64,000 nt of DNA, from NCBI GenBank assembly GCA_021442155.1, contig CM038216.1, forward strand, positions 152,111,009-152,175,008, read 5' to 3'. Shown piece after piece: positions 1-12,348 of this stretch; position 1 is the first letter of the stretch, and every line of letters begins with the position of its first letter. Source of the DNA: Cymbidium sinense. Lineage: Eukaryota; Streptophyta; Magnoliopsida; Asparagales; Orchidaceae. The position numbers were made by a program, and so were the translations under genes. The notes under the pieces are model-generated. The model was not told the origin of the DNA. It saw only the letters and a list, made by a program, of their open reading frames with translations, and searched no databases.

Positions 1-429
1 TTCAAGTTTGGGTCCAGCCCTCCTCGTGGGACTCCCCACTTGGTAGTTGCCTTAGCTCAGATAGCCCCTGTCTAGCCGACGACAAGATATCTCGGCGATC
101 AGTTTTGCATGGAAAGTTGTAATTCTAACACTTTCTTTCTAGATTGATCATTGCACGCCGATAGACACCTTAGGTTGGTTGGTTCTCGCTATTCTAACAG
201 CGACCCATCCAATGGATACACCTCTCATGGCAGATATAAGTCTGCTACACTTTCTCCTTGAGTTGGGCACCATAGACCTATAGGCTTTCTTTTCAGGGAT
301 CAGGATAATGCCCCTAGCGGCACCTCCCCTATGGGCACTTTATTTGGATCACATCATTTGCAACCCCATCTTAACACTACCCTAGTTACTACCAGATTGT
401 ACAGTTCCACTTTCCTAGTAACCACATGT
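1..429 (+). repeat. Left piece of a split 3' noncoding module of the giant retrotransposon
   Basis: Seen: this strip is the reverse complement of about 27,395-27,780 in the - strand copy (shared landmarks: the text around 'gggagtccc', 'cagatataagtctgc', 'ctagtaaccacatg'). It stops at 429, and its continuation resumes at about 17,010 ('tgtggttggagaat'), so a long insertion has split it. Inferred: it belongs to the noncoding module lying between integrase and the 3' LTR, or to the 5' part of an extended LTR. No coding potential seen. Confidence 0.75.
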
Positions 430-839
430 TGACCTCACTTTTAGAGTGAGTTCACAATCTGCTCAACATAGATCTAGGACTCTTTTAGACACTAAGAGCT
501 TCTTAATCTTAAGACACTTCTAGTGATTAGTGAACACTTAACCTTGGGACTTAGAGACTTACCCACCTTATAGCCCAAACCCAATCCATATTCTCCTTCA
601 AATAAAAAACCCTATATTCAAATCTAAGTTCAAATTCAAATTCCAAAATTTACAATCAATCTCAACCTCAAATCCAAGCCCAAAATCCTTCCTAAACCTT
701 ATGATTGAATCCCCATGGATTTAGCCCTAGCCAAATTCAAATCAATCCAAACTTAATTGATTTTACCAAATATCAATTCAACCCTTCAATCAATCTATCA
801 AACTTACAACTAAACTCAATTCCAAGTCCAATTTGCCAA

Positions 840-1520
840 AATCTTCAATCATGCCAAATCTTTTAAGCCATATGATCCACTCTCATGAGCTTAGCCAAAA
901 ATTCCATTCAAATCAAATCAAACTCAATTGATCCTCTTATGGATCAATTATTCCATCAATTATCTTCCCAAATATAAATTAAATCTACATTAAAATGATC
1001 AAAACTAAATCAAACTAAATCAAATTAAGTCAAAACCCTTTCTAAGCCATATGAATCAATCCCATGAGCTTTGCCAAATTTTAACCTAAATTAATACAAA
1101 ATCAATTGATTTTATGATGAATTAATTATTCCATCAATGATCTTCATAATATAAATGAAATCTATACTCTAATGATAAAAATGAAATCAAACTAAATCAA
1201 ATTCACTTCTAAGCCCTTTTGACCTACCTTCATGAGCTTAGCCAAATTTTCATTCAAATCACTTCAAACTCAATTGATTTTCTTATAAATCAGTTATTCC
1301 ATCAATTATTTTCCTAAACATAAATCAAATTTACATTCAAATAGCCAAAACTAAATCCAAAATCAAATCAAATTCCAACATAAACCCTTTGAGCCAATTC
1401 CTTAGACTTAGCCAAATCCTATCCAAATCAGGCCAAAACCAATAGATTTTCTCATGAATCAATTATTCCATCAATCATCTTCAGAAATATAAATGAAACC
1501 TACAATCATCAAACCAACCA
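840..1520 (+). repeat. Tandem ~170-bp units within LTR copy A-C
   Basis: Seen: four diverged units, each with 'aatcaattattccatcaat', a short spacer, 'aaatataaat' and 'aaatcaaactaaatc', recurring near 940, 1,110, 1,290 and 1,460. Equivalent unit arrays occur in every other LTR copy, for example 5,480-6,130, 25,000-25,460 and 62,220-62,900. Unit number differs between copies, so the LTR length varies here by slippage or unequal exchange. Confidence 0.7.
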
Positions 1521-1689
1521 AGATCAACCCAAGTCAAACCCAACTTACCCTTTGACTTGAAATTTTCAAATGAACCAAAACCTATTGAAGCCCAAATTAA
1601 TTGTAGTTGGATTTATATTTCAATTCTAAGTTCATATATAAATTCAACTAAATTTAACTAAACTAAAATCAAACCAAAATCAAGCCAAT

Positions 1690-2560
1690 GACCCACTTAG
1701 GCTCATGACCCAAAGTAACCTAAGGAACCCATTTGAGCCAAGTTCTGATCCAACCCAAATTTGATTGAACTAAGACAACTTATGCCATCCATCATGATTA
1801 ATAAGTACCCTAGAGTGACCAACTTCCATAAATTGGGTCAAACCAAGTTAACTTGTTCATTTGACCAAGTCAACCCTTTAGCCCAAATGAACCCAAACTA
1901 GCCAAAACTCATCCTACACTAAATTAATTGAAACTGCTTATTCACACAAGATGATAATCAATGATTAAACATGACTTGACCATCAATTAGGCAAAACCAA
2001 ACCCAATTGGCCATTTGACCCAAGTTGACCCAAAGTGACCTAAAAGACCAAAATAGGTCAAATCATGATCCAACACAAATTGATTATGACCAATGGCTCA
2101 AGTTCATTCCAAATTGATTATTGAACTTGACCAAAGCCATAATTAAGCCTAGTTTGACCAATTGGACCCAATTGACCAACTTAGCCCAAATTGACCTAAA
2201 TGGTCAAATTGGCCTAAAATTAAATTAAATCTAAATTAATTTAAACCAAATCCTACAATCCCATCTAATTGATCAATTGAACTTGAATCAACACTTAACC
2301 CAAGCCAATCTGACCAATTTGGTCAAATTGGGCAACTTGATTCATTTGACCCATTTGATTTCAAATGAGCCAAAATCAAACCTAGGTCAATTTGATTGAA
2401 ACCAGTTGAACCAAAATACTTCAAATCATCATTTGAACTTAACCCGAGCCTTAGTTTGACCCAATTTGACCAATTGGTCAACCTAACCCAACATGAACCA
2501 AAGTGACTCATATGACCTAAATTGAGCTAAATCTCTTGAAACCAACCCATACATTGAGAG
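1690..2560 (+). promoter_or_regulatory. Dense TTGACC/GGTCAA (W-box-like) cluster in LTR A-C
   Basis: Seen: I count 14 TTGACC or GGTCAA hexamers in 1,981-2,520 alone, on both strands, embedded in near-repeats of the type 'caatttgaccaattgg'. Known: TTGAC[C/T] is the core W-box bound by plant WRKY factors. Inferred: the zone may respond to stress-related WRKY proteins, but it could equally be a simple-sequence expansion without function. Matching zones lie near 6,290-6,770, 23,930-24,920, 34,150-35,140, 40,860-41,790 and 61,255-62,200. Confidence 0.45.
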
Positions 2561-2954
2561 GACTAACCATACCAAACACATTTAGGTTAAGCCCAAAACT
2601 AACCCAAAACCCAAATGGAGGCAATCCTCTTGGATCTCCCATATGGGATCTTTGCCAAAATTGGCAAAGTCCACTTTCCCTCTTTCCTTAGCAGCCATCA
2701 CTCACCCCAGATGGGTTCTCACCTGCCCACCTAGCCCACTATAAGTGAGCTAGGCTTATCATGGACCAAAGGGAGGTGAGCTAACTCATCTCCCTCATTA
2801 CCTGAAACCATTGAACACCAAGGAGCCATCCCATGCCTTGAGCCCCCTACCATCCCTTCCTCCACTCATGTCGTGCCACGTGGAGATGATTGTTACCACT
2901 TCGGTTCCCTGGTGGTGGTGGAAATCAATCTTGGTCCATCATCATAATGGAAAA

Positions 2955-2966
2955 GGGGTATACCCC
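2955..2966. promoter_or_regulatory. Palindrome GGGGTATACCCC with TATA core (copy A-C)
   Basis: Seen: a perfect 12-bp palindrome. All six LTR copies have a related sequence at the same relative place; in four of the other copies it is still a clear inverted repeat, with different but mutually complementary arms, and in the 35,423 copy it is partly lost. It could be a core promoter element or a protein-bound dyad. No transcription start can be fixed from sequence alone. Confidence 0.5.
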
Positions 2967-3760
2967 CTCAATTCTCACGACACAAGCACTGATTTGATTG
3001 GTGTTAGCTTCTAAGAGAGTTTTGAAACCCCAAGCCTCCACAGAGCCTTCCCAAGCTTCCTCTCGCCAAAATTCTTCTTCCCGAGTGCACCCAAAATAGG
3101 ACATCCATTGTCCGATCCAACTCCCTTTAATTGCAACCAAACTCCAATTCCTCTTGCACACACCATCCCCACATCTTGTCGAAGCAAAATGAATCTTCCC
3201 CTGAGCTCCAAGCCCATCAGAGGTAGCATTTTGATCAAAGCCGAGCCTCCAAATGATGGAACTTGGTCCTCTAAGAGAACCACAAGGAATCAATCCAATT
3301 GGAGCTCAACAAGGCTTTATCTTGACAGACGAAGCTACCTCAAGTGTGCGAACCGCTGGCCATTTATTCCGGTGAGGTATGCCATTAAAACTTAGCTTTC
3401 TTGATATTTTTTGGAGCTTTTTGAAGGAAAATTGAATGTTGCATGATCTTGACCATTGGATCCCATCTGATCATTATTGTGAAGATGTGGGATCCATTTG
3501 GAGTGGATATGAGCTCGAGTGAGCTCAGATCTTGCAAACAATGGTGGTCATCTTCAGTCCTTCATCGCTCATGGAATGATAGATTACGCACCATCCATTT
3601 CGCATGATCGAAATGGATGGCCATAATTAGATTCATTAGATCTAGCCATTTTACTCCTTTCATAACCACAAGATCGATCTACGCCATCATCAAAGATTGG
3701 ATGGCGAAGATTGAAAGCGCGTAAGCTACGTCAATGCTGACTCAAATGCGCTTTGCCAAT

Positions 3761-3814
3761 CCCATGGCGCCACATGGAAAGTGCCGCATCAGCGTGCCAT
3801 GTGGCGCCGATGGG
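3761..3814. repeat. 17-bp-stem hairpin with CCATGTGGC arms (copy A-C)
   Basis: Seen: GGCGCCACATGG (3,766-3,777) pairs perfectly with CCATGTGGCGCC (3,797-3,808). It is extended by CCCAT (3,761-3,765) and ATGGG (3,810-3,814) across a single-base bulge, leaving a 19-nt loop. The homologous site in other copies has arms close to CCACGTGGC, a G-box/ABRE-like core. It is one of the few GC-rich spots in the LTR. Confidence 0.6.
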
Positions 3815-5084
3815 ATTATGCTTAATTAGGCTTAATTTAATGAAATTATTGGCTAAAACTTCAAATAATTATAATAAATCATAGAAAATCTAAAATGGAC
3901 AAATAAATACTCATTTTAAAGGTATTTTAGAAAGGAATTTATTAAAAATATCTTTAATTAATTTTGAATAGTAATTAGGGCTTAATTTGGGTTTAATTAA
4001 AAATAATTAGTATAATTACTCCCTAATTAATTAGTTAATTAACCCCAAATATTTTGAGATTATTTAAGGGGATCACCTCTGCCTCCCCTAATTTTCTTAG
4101 GATTTATTAGATAATTAATCAAGAAAATTAGTTAATTAAGCCCTAATTACTTTATTAATTTAATTAAGGGTTAATTAATCACATGAACAATAAACTAATC
4201 AATTGATTGGCATTAATCATTGTATAATAGTGAGGGGACTTATGGAAAAGGATTGGGACCTCTTTACTAATCTCTTTCCCTAAGTTCTTTTCATATTTCA
4301 AGAAAAAATAATTAAGGATTAATTGGTTAATTAATATTAATTAGTTAAATTAAAATTTAAACCACGTCAAATTTTTAACTAATTAATTAAGGGGAAGATC
4401 TTTAGGTGTTTAATAATTTGAAGGAAATTAAGAAAATTATAATTAATCCACAAGTGTGGGAAAATCATAAGAGTATTTAATTAAGTTCATTAATCTAATT
4501 AACCATTAATTATGAACTAATTGCATTAGGCCCTTTCATTTCCTTGGACCATTGCTAATTTAATTTTCAATTCATTTTCATATGATGTTGGCTCATAATT
4601 ATTTGGAAAATTATGTTAAGGTAACTTAGGAAAGGGTTAATTAATGATTTAATACATATCATAACCTAATCAATCCATAAAATCAACTTAATCACATTTC
4701 ATTAAACCAAATTAATACACAAACATGGGAATAGGTTAGGATCAACAAATTTCTTCTCTCATACTTTAACTCAAATTAAATATGAAGCTAAAAATAACAT
4801 TAAAGAAGCTTTGGTTTGCTTTGAATGATTTTATTTAATATGATTGTCCTTCGGAATTAATTTGATTGAATGAAACCACATGCTTATATTTGATTGTTCT
4901 TTTTCTAATCATGTTAAATGTTGTATGTCATTTGAAATAATATATTCATCTTTTCAAAGTTAATGGAATCAAATGGTTTTCCTTCATGTAAGCTTGCATT
5001 GGATTAATTATATGTTTTATTATCACTAGTAAATTCAAATTATTTTTTCTAAAGTTTATGAATCAATTACATTGATTTAGTGAA

Positions 5085-5089
5085 TATAT
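5085..5089. repeat. Target-site duplication TATAT, left of solo LTR B
   Basis: TATAT at 5,085-5,089 matches TATAT at 13,682-13,686. The LTR between them begins TG and ends CA. The host LTR sequence is continuous across the insertion when compared with 9,040-9,170. Low complexity lowers the weight of the match itself. Confidence 0.6.
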
Positions 5090-6798
5090 TGAACTTTAGA
5101 GTGAGTTCTCAACTTTCATCAAAGATGTAATTTATAGATATTAAGAGCATTAGTCTTAAGTGATTAGTGAATACTTAACCCAAGTGTAGACCTAGAAGGA
5201 TTAACCATAAGATTGGTTCATGCCTTAGGGACTTAGAAAAACTTGCCTACCCTATAGCCTCAAACCCAATCCATGATTTTCTTCTCAAACCAAACCTCAA
5301 ATCAAATTCTAAATCAAATTCCAAATCAAATGATTGAAACCCATAATCAAATTCAAATTCCAAAAATCCTTCCTAAGCCCTTTGATATTATCTTATGGAC
5401 TTTAATCATGAAATCAACCTTAAACAATTTTTTCAAATATCTATTCAATTCAAATCTTCCTAAATTTCAAATCAAATGACTAGAACCCAAAATCAAATTC
5501 CAAAATCCCTTTCTAAGCCATATGAACCACCTTCATATTCTTAGCCAAAACCCCCTTTAAACCAAATCAAACTTGGTTTATTTCTTCATAAATCAATGAA
5601 TCCTTCATTTATATTCACAAATATAAATTAAATCCAAATTCAAATAAGCCAAACCAAATCAAACTAAATCCTTCCTAAGCCATATGAACCACCTTCATAT
5701 GCTTAGCCAAAACCCCCTTTAAACCAAATCAAACTTGGTTGATTTCTTTATAAATCAATTATTCCTTCATTTGTGTTTATAAATATAAATAAACTCACCT
5801 TCCAATGATAAAAAATAAATCAAACCAAATCAATTTTGTACTTAAGCCCTTTTGACCTACATTCTTAAACTTGGTCAAATTCTTCCAAATTACTCCAAAC
5901 TCAAGTGATTTTCCCATGAATCATTTATAACTTTTTTTATATTCACAAATATAAATGAAATATAAATCCAAATGGCCAAAACCAAACCTAAATCAAATCA
6001 AATTTCCAATTTTATCCTTTTAAGCTAATTTCTTGAACTTGGCCAAATCCTATCCAAGTCAATTCAAATACCATAGACTTCTTCATGAATCAATCATTCC
6101 TTTAATCACTCACCCAAATATAAACATAAACTATAATTATCAAATCAAACTCAAGTCAACCCAAGTCAAACCCAAGTTAGCCTCTTTGACTTGAAAACTT
6201 CAAATGAGCCAAAATCTATTACACTCCAAATTGATTATAGTTGGATTTATATTTCAATCCTAGGCTCATATATGAGTTCAACTAAACTTGAATCAAGCCA
6301 AAACCAAACCAATTTACCCATTTAAGTCCACTTGGCCCAAAGTGACCTAAAAGACCTTTTTGAGCCAAGTTCTAATCCAACCCAAATTGATTAAACCAAG
6401 GCCATCCAAACCTCATATCATGACCAACAATCATCCTAGGATGATCAATCACCTCAAATTGGGTCAAACCAAGTCAACCTTTAGCTCAAAATGAAACTCA
6501 AACTTGTCAAAACTCGCCATATACCTGATTGATTGAAACCAATGATTTAAACAAATTCATAATCAATGACTAAACATGTTCAAACCCTCACTTGAGCCAA
6601 ACCAAGTCCAATTGACCATTTGACCTAAGCTGACCCAAATTAGCCTAAAAAGCCAAAATGATCAAATCATGATTTAATCAAAATTGATTACAACCAACAG
6701 CTCAAGTTCATTCCAAATCATTTATTGAACTTGAACAAAGCCATAATTGAGTCCAATTTGAAAGGAACAAGCCCATCCCATCCATCCTTCCTAGTAAA

Positions 6799-6817
6799 TT
6801 GAGGTATACTCCCTCAA
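6799..6817. promoter_or_regulatory. TATA-core inverted repeat (LTR B)
   Basis: TTGAGG pairs with CCTCAA around TATACT. It is positionally equivalent to the palindrome at 2,955-2,966 but has different, still complementary, arms. Confidence 0.45.
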
Positions 6818-9192
6818 TTCAAATGAGATTTGGCATTATTCAAACACACTGAATCCCTAAGTGAGAAATGAAATCCTAAAGAGTTTCCTAGAGCACTCCA
6901 AACCTCCCTCTATCGGTATTTTTCATCTCTCGTGTGAAACCAAAATAGGGGTGGCCAATCTGAAATCCCATTTGCTCAATACTACACCAAGCTTCGATTC
7001 CTTTTGCACGCACCATCCTCATGTGTCATCGAAGCCATTGAAGCCATTTCCCAAGCTCTAAATCCACTCTAAGCTCTAGTTCAATCAAGATTGAATGCTC
7101 AAAGGGAGGATCTTAGTTTCTAGAGCAACCCACCTCAAATCAAAGCTTGTGGCTCAAGAGGGCTTTGTTTATACCAAATTAAGCTTCCTCAATTGTTGGA
7201 ACCATCGGCCATAAGCTCCGGTGAGGTATGTCATTAAAATTGATCCTTGTATGAAAATAGTTTGGTCCTTTGTAAAGAAAAGTTCCATGTCAATTTCCAT
7301 TGTTAGATCTTCTTATTTTGTCTCCCCGAAGGTGTTGGATTGATTTGATCTCCATCTAAGCTTTGGTGAGCTCGGATCTAATGGAGGAATACAGATGTCA
7401 TCCATTTCTCATCGCTCAGGAGGAGATAGATCATGGATCATCATGTGATCTAACGGATGATCTAAACGACACTTAGATACCAATTTAATCGCACACACAT
7501 TTAATCATGATCGCTCATCTGACGGACTGACCCACGTAAAATCACATCCACCGTAATTCAAGTCTGCATGTAGATGTGACAACTTAAATAACCTATCCCT
7601 AGTACTATAGAAAAGCATGCCGACGGTATGTGGGATTAAGGCTTAATTTGGGTATTTAATTATTTTTTATGGCTGAAACTTCCAAATCTATAACTAATTG
7701 TAAAAAAATTAAAATATATAAATGAGAGCTCATTTTAAAGGTATTTCAGAGGGGAACCTATTAAAAATGTCATTAAGTGATTTTGAATAATGATTGTTTA
7801 CTTAATATGAGTTTAATTAAAAAGATAATTAGCTTAATTACTCTCTGATTAAGCATCTAATTAACTTCAAAATTTTAAAGCATGTTTAGGGGATGAACTC
7901 TACCACCCCTATTTTTTGGAATTTATTGGATGCTTAATGAGGGAAATTGGTTAATTGAACCTTAATCACCCTCTTAATTCAATTCATGATTAATTAAGCA
8001 AATGAAAGATAATTAATCCACTAATTAATCATATTGCCATATGTTAACTATAAAAAGTCTTAGGAAATGGTTTAGGTTTTCTTCTTATGACCATTTCATT
8101 AAGCCTCTTCATTTGTTTCAAATTAATTAAAGTTCAAGTAATTAATTGGCCACTTAATTAATCAATTAAAAGAAAAGGGAGTATAATTATTCCAGAGCCT
8201 AATTCATTATTTGAAATGACTTAGGATTGGGATTGAGTCCTCTTCCTTGATCTCTTTCCCTAAGTTAACTTCATTTATTCTAATTAAAATATAATCAAAG
8301 GGTTTAATTAACCAATTGAGGGCTTAATTGAATTAATTTAAAATTCAATTCATTCCTAACTTTGATTAATCAACCTTGGGCAGTTCTTTAGATGTTTGAT
8401 AGTCTAATGAAATTTAATGAAATTATGATTAGCTTATATGTGTGATAAAATCATGAAAGTAATTAAATAAATCCCTTAAGTGTAATTAACTATCAATTAT
8501 GAGCCAATTGCATTAAGCCCCTTTCATTTCTTAGGAGCATAACTAATTTACTTTTTTATATGGTTGCATGTTATGTTGGCTCTTCATTATTTAGTTAGTT
8601 AACTTAAGGTGAGGCAGGTAAGGATTTAATTAATTAATTTAATTCACACCTCAACCTAATTAAGTCATAAAAATCAATTTAATTATTTTCATTAAATCAA
8701 ATTAATTCACATATGGGGATGGGATAGGATTATCAAATCTCTTTCATTACTTTTAAATCAAATCAAACATGAAATCAAAAATGGTTTTAAGAAACTTTGG
8801 TTTATTTTAAATAAGCTTACTTATGTGATTGTCCTTCGGAATTAGTTGGATTGAATGAAATTACATGCTTGTGTTGCTTTATTTCTTTACAATCATGTTA
8901 AAATATTATATGCCACTTGTAGATATGCATTCATTTCTCTCAAAAATTAATTAAATAAAATGATTTTTTTTCTGTCAAACTTGCATGCTTTGGTTTAATT
9001 AAAAGTATGTGTGGCTTTATCACTATTAAATTACAAATGCATTCTCAAAAGCTTATTAATGAATAATAATATATATTGTGACTTTAGTTACATATACATT
9101 GGAGGTGCATGAGAATATAAGCTTAATGTATTAAGTGAAGTCTCTTCCTTACATTCATATGTTGATGTGCATAAGTTTGAATGTTGATGGGT

Positions 9193-9535
9193 ATATTAGT
9201 CTGGACATTCCGAGAATGCATGCTTTAAGTAGCCCCAAGGAGGTTCCTACCTCACTCCTCTAGCGCAAAACAATGGCAATGTGCCCGTTTGATCTCACTC
9301 TTATGCATTTTGACCTTAGAATTTAGATAAAGCTTTAATTCATTTACAAAATAAATCAAACAAATATAATATAATTTTTGCATGGTTTTTTATATTCTTA
9401 TAGTTATTTATACATTTATATGTATTTAAGAATAGAGATTATATTAGTCTGGACATTTTGGGGGTGCACGACTTTAGGTAGCCCCAAAGAGGTTCCTACC
9501 TCACTCCCCTGGTGCAGAACAATGACGACGTACTT
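9193..9535 (+). repeat. Two tandem GC-richer blocks in LTR B
   Basis: Seen: blocks near 9,193-9,300 and 9,447-9,535, each reading approximately 'tattagtctggacattc', 'ggctttaagtagccccaagg', 'aggttcctacctcactcc', then 'aacaatg.cga'. Spacing is about 245 bp. The same block is present three times in LTR A-C (about 13,785, 14,015, 14,315), twice in the 18,236 copy (reverse; about 20,765 and 21,005), and once in each of the copies starting at 28,461, 35,423 and 55,955 (about 31,200-31,300, 38,085-38,195, 58,450-58,525). It is the best conserved part of the LTR body. Function unknown. Confidence 0.7.
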
Positions 9536-10964
9536 GCTTAAAACTTTCATACATTTGAATGTGTACTTAACTAATAAATGAAAACCCCCTCTTTATATTA
9601 AAAAAACATGCATTCGTATTTTGTCTAAGTGGTTGGATTGATTAGTCATATGATTTAGAGTTCTTTTCTTATACTTTTGTATAAGAATTTAGATAGAGCT
9701 TTAAATTAATATGACAAAATAATTCAACCAAATGAAATATCAATTCTAAGTACATTTGCTAACATTCATCATTTAAGTGTGCTAAGATACAAATTGCATG
9801 CATAAGTATATTTACGACTTAATCATATGCATGCTATATATGATAGAAAGAAATGAACAAACATGTATCATGTTATAATAGTTCATTCCAATTAATCTTA
9901 AGATGCATTTCTTATTGAATGAGATTATTTAAAGTGAACCTAAATGTAGGACTAATTAAAATTTGTAATAAGCCATTCATCAAAGGGAATTCATTTAATT
10001 AATTGGCTTTAGATGTGGCTTAAGGTAGGGATAAGAGAGACTGACCCTTTATTTATACACTTAGTTGTTAAGTGTAGCTTAAATAAAATAAAAGAAAACA
10101 CTAATTAAAATTCTCAAATCAATTAAACCATTTAAAATGAAATCAACCCTTCATAATAAAATGTCCTTCACATTTAGAGAATGATAACTCTAAAGCCCAG
10201 TTAGAACATACCAAACAAGCCTTAATACACACACATTAGATTAAGCCACAAGTTCTAGCTTTATGTTAGAGGTGCATGATTTGATGTATATTTATTTTGT
10301 GATGTATTATTGTAGACTGGATTTTAGGGTGTATGCCTCATAGATTAGAGTTTAGGGTGTATGCCTCATAAACTGGATATTAGGTGATTAGCCTAATCAT
10401 ATTTTATATTGGACATTATGCTTAAGGGGTGCTTAAAATAAATATAAATGCTCTCTTTTGTAGGTTGCTTAACCCCAAGCATAATCTAAATTAGACGGGT
10501 GGACTTGGTTACTCATGTGCTGGGTGCTAAGTCTAAATTATATACATATAACTGCTTAAGTTGTATGGTGTGTTTAGCTAACACTTGTTTTGCAGGTGTA
10601 GTTAAATTTATTTTTCCTATTTTTGATGTAATCTTGCATTAAAATTAGGATTAGTGTTATGAGGAGATTAGGATGAGTGAAGGCTAGAAGGCTTTGTCCT
10701 GGGAGGCCCCGTGATGCTTTCAAAGCAAGCAAATCCAAAGGAGGAATGAAGAAAACATGAAGAAAGAATATATGAAGACCCCCATAACATTTATTCATTT
10801 ATGTTATTATAATTATTCTTTCATATACCGGGTTGTATAATGGTAGAGCTCGGCTATCCATTTCTCTTTTCGGGTTGTACAGTGGTACCCGATCGCATCG
10901 GCCTATTATTCTTTCACGTTGGGTTTATAAATTGTTTGTTGCTTTGTTTACAATTATGTAATAA

Positions 10965-12348
10965 AGGCTAAATTTTAAATTAGACATAATTATAATGTTA
11001 ATTAGCAAATTAGGCATAAAAAAATTCAACAAAATAGGCCTAGTCATCCATTGAATAGATGACTAGCGCCAACATGACATCCACGTCGGACAATTGGCTC
11101 ATCCTTAATTTTTTTATAAAAAAAACTAGGGGCAACTAAAGTATTTTACTCGTATCAGACTCATCTGTGTCGGAATTGAAGGAAGCTTAGTATCATTGGA
11201 ATCGTAACAAAATTTTCCACACCTTCATATTAATAAAAAATTATGATTATGGCGATACCCAATAATTTTTGCGAATGCGCACAAAAATTATGTCACCGAC
11301 CTAAAATTTTGAAGCAACCGCCTTATTTTGCTTGGATCGGACCCATCGGTGTCAGAACCAAGCAATCTTGGTATCATTGGAATTGTGACAAAATTCCCCA
11401 TAACTTGCATGTTGATAAAAAATTATGATTGTAGCCCGATACACAACGTTTAAATGTCATTTGATTTTTGAGGTTATTCTATTTAATTTACTCTTCATTT
11501 TTTTTATTTGAGTTAGTCATTCTAAATCTTAACTATATATATTCAATTGTGTCTAATATCCTTAACTTATTCCTCTAGCTCACATGAAAGTAATAATCCT
11601 TGGTTCAATTGACCTGCTTATCTATAACAATCATTGAGTATTTTTAATTAATTTAGTTCCATTATGTGAGCCATTTATTATTTTTGGTTAGCTTAACAAT
11701 AGGGGCAGAAATAACTCATTTTTTATAGAGGGTAATATTTTAAATAATTAAATAATAATCATAATAATTATAATTAAATAATAATAATAATAATTATACT
11801 TCATTAAGAGTGTTTGTTTAGAGTAAGTTATTTGTGCATTTTGTAATTATTCATTTTGCAAAAACTGCTGTGTATTGGGTCACAATCATAATTTTTGATC
11901 AACATGAAAGTTGTGAGAAATTTTGTTATGATTCTAACGATACTAAGTTCACTCAATTTTGACATCGGTCTGATATGGGCAAAATAAAATGACCGCTCAA
12001 AATTTCAGGTCAGCGCTATAATTTTTGCACGCATTCACAAAATTGCTGCTTATCAGGCACAATCATAATTTTTGATCAACATGAAAGTTGTGAAAAATTT
12101 TGCTATGATTCCAATGATACCAAGCTAACTCTATTTTGACATTGGAGGAGTCCGATATAGGTAATATAGTGTAGCTGCCCCTAATTTTTTTTTTTAAAAT
12201 TAAAGACGAGTGTCCAGAACAAGACTCCGACGTTGGATGCCACGTCCATTTGTTAATGGACGAATAGGCCTATTTTGTTAAAAAAAGTTTTTTGGTGTCT
12301 AATTTTCTAATTTAGATTATAATTTTGCCTAATTTAAAAATTTAGCCT
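10965..12348. mobile_element. Non-autonomous DNA transposon with ~490-bp terminal inverted repeats, inserted in LTR B
   Basis: Seen: left end AGGCTAAATTTTAAATTAG is mirrored at the right end, and the inverted similarity continues for about 490 bp on each side (to about 11,450 and from about 11,860). The shared landmarks are 'aacaaaataggcct', 'atccattga..atgga', 'cacgtcgga', 'ggggcaact', 'tatcattggaat' and 'aaaaattatgatt'. Each arm also holds two direct repeats of roughly 190 bp built around 'agtatcattggaat...aaaaattatgatt'. The middle (11,460-11,850) is AT-rich with no transposase. The sequence is absent from the other LTR copies, which are continuous here. The length of the inverted repeats suggests a Mutator-like or foldback element. 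I could not fix a clean target duplication. Confidence 0.75.

Larger units (their letters stand above)
430..5089 (+). mobile_element. Solo LTR (copy A-C), 5' half
   Basis: Seen: starts with TGACCTCAC followed by the inverted repeat CTCACT/AGTGAG, and is colinear (reverse complement) with the - strand LTRs at 18,236-25,857, 28,461-35,422, 35,423-42,733 and 55,955-63,805. It breaks at 5,089, and the matching continuation is at 13,682-17,007. The imperfect 5-bp match CATGT (425-429) and CCTGT (17,010-17,014) looks like a decayed target-site duplication. In order it contains a tandem-unit zone (840-1,520), a TTGACC-rich zone (1,690-2,560), a TATA-core palindrome (2,955-2,966), a G-box-like hairpin (3,761-3,814) and an AT-rich TTAATTAA zone (3,820-5,000). 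No internal region or second LTR is attached, so it is best read as a solo LTR left by LTR-LTR recombination. Small ORFs inside it are not conserved between copies. Confidence 0.8.

Noticed and set aside
3365..3385. Splice-donor-like GGTGAGGTATG in LTRs (3,371; 7,211; reverse at 60,392)
   Set aside because: Recurs in several copies but is altered in copies 2 and 3, and no matching acceptor or exon is visible. Too weak to annotate.
2811..3395. Open frames on both strands in a GC-richer part of LTR A-C
   Set aside because: The equivalent stretches in the other LTR copies do not keep these frames or residues, and no domain is recognisable. They are chance frames in noncoding LTR sequence.
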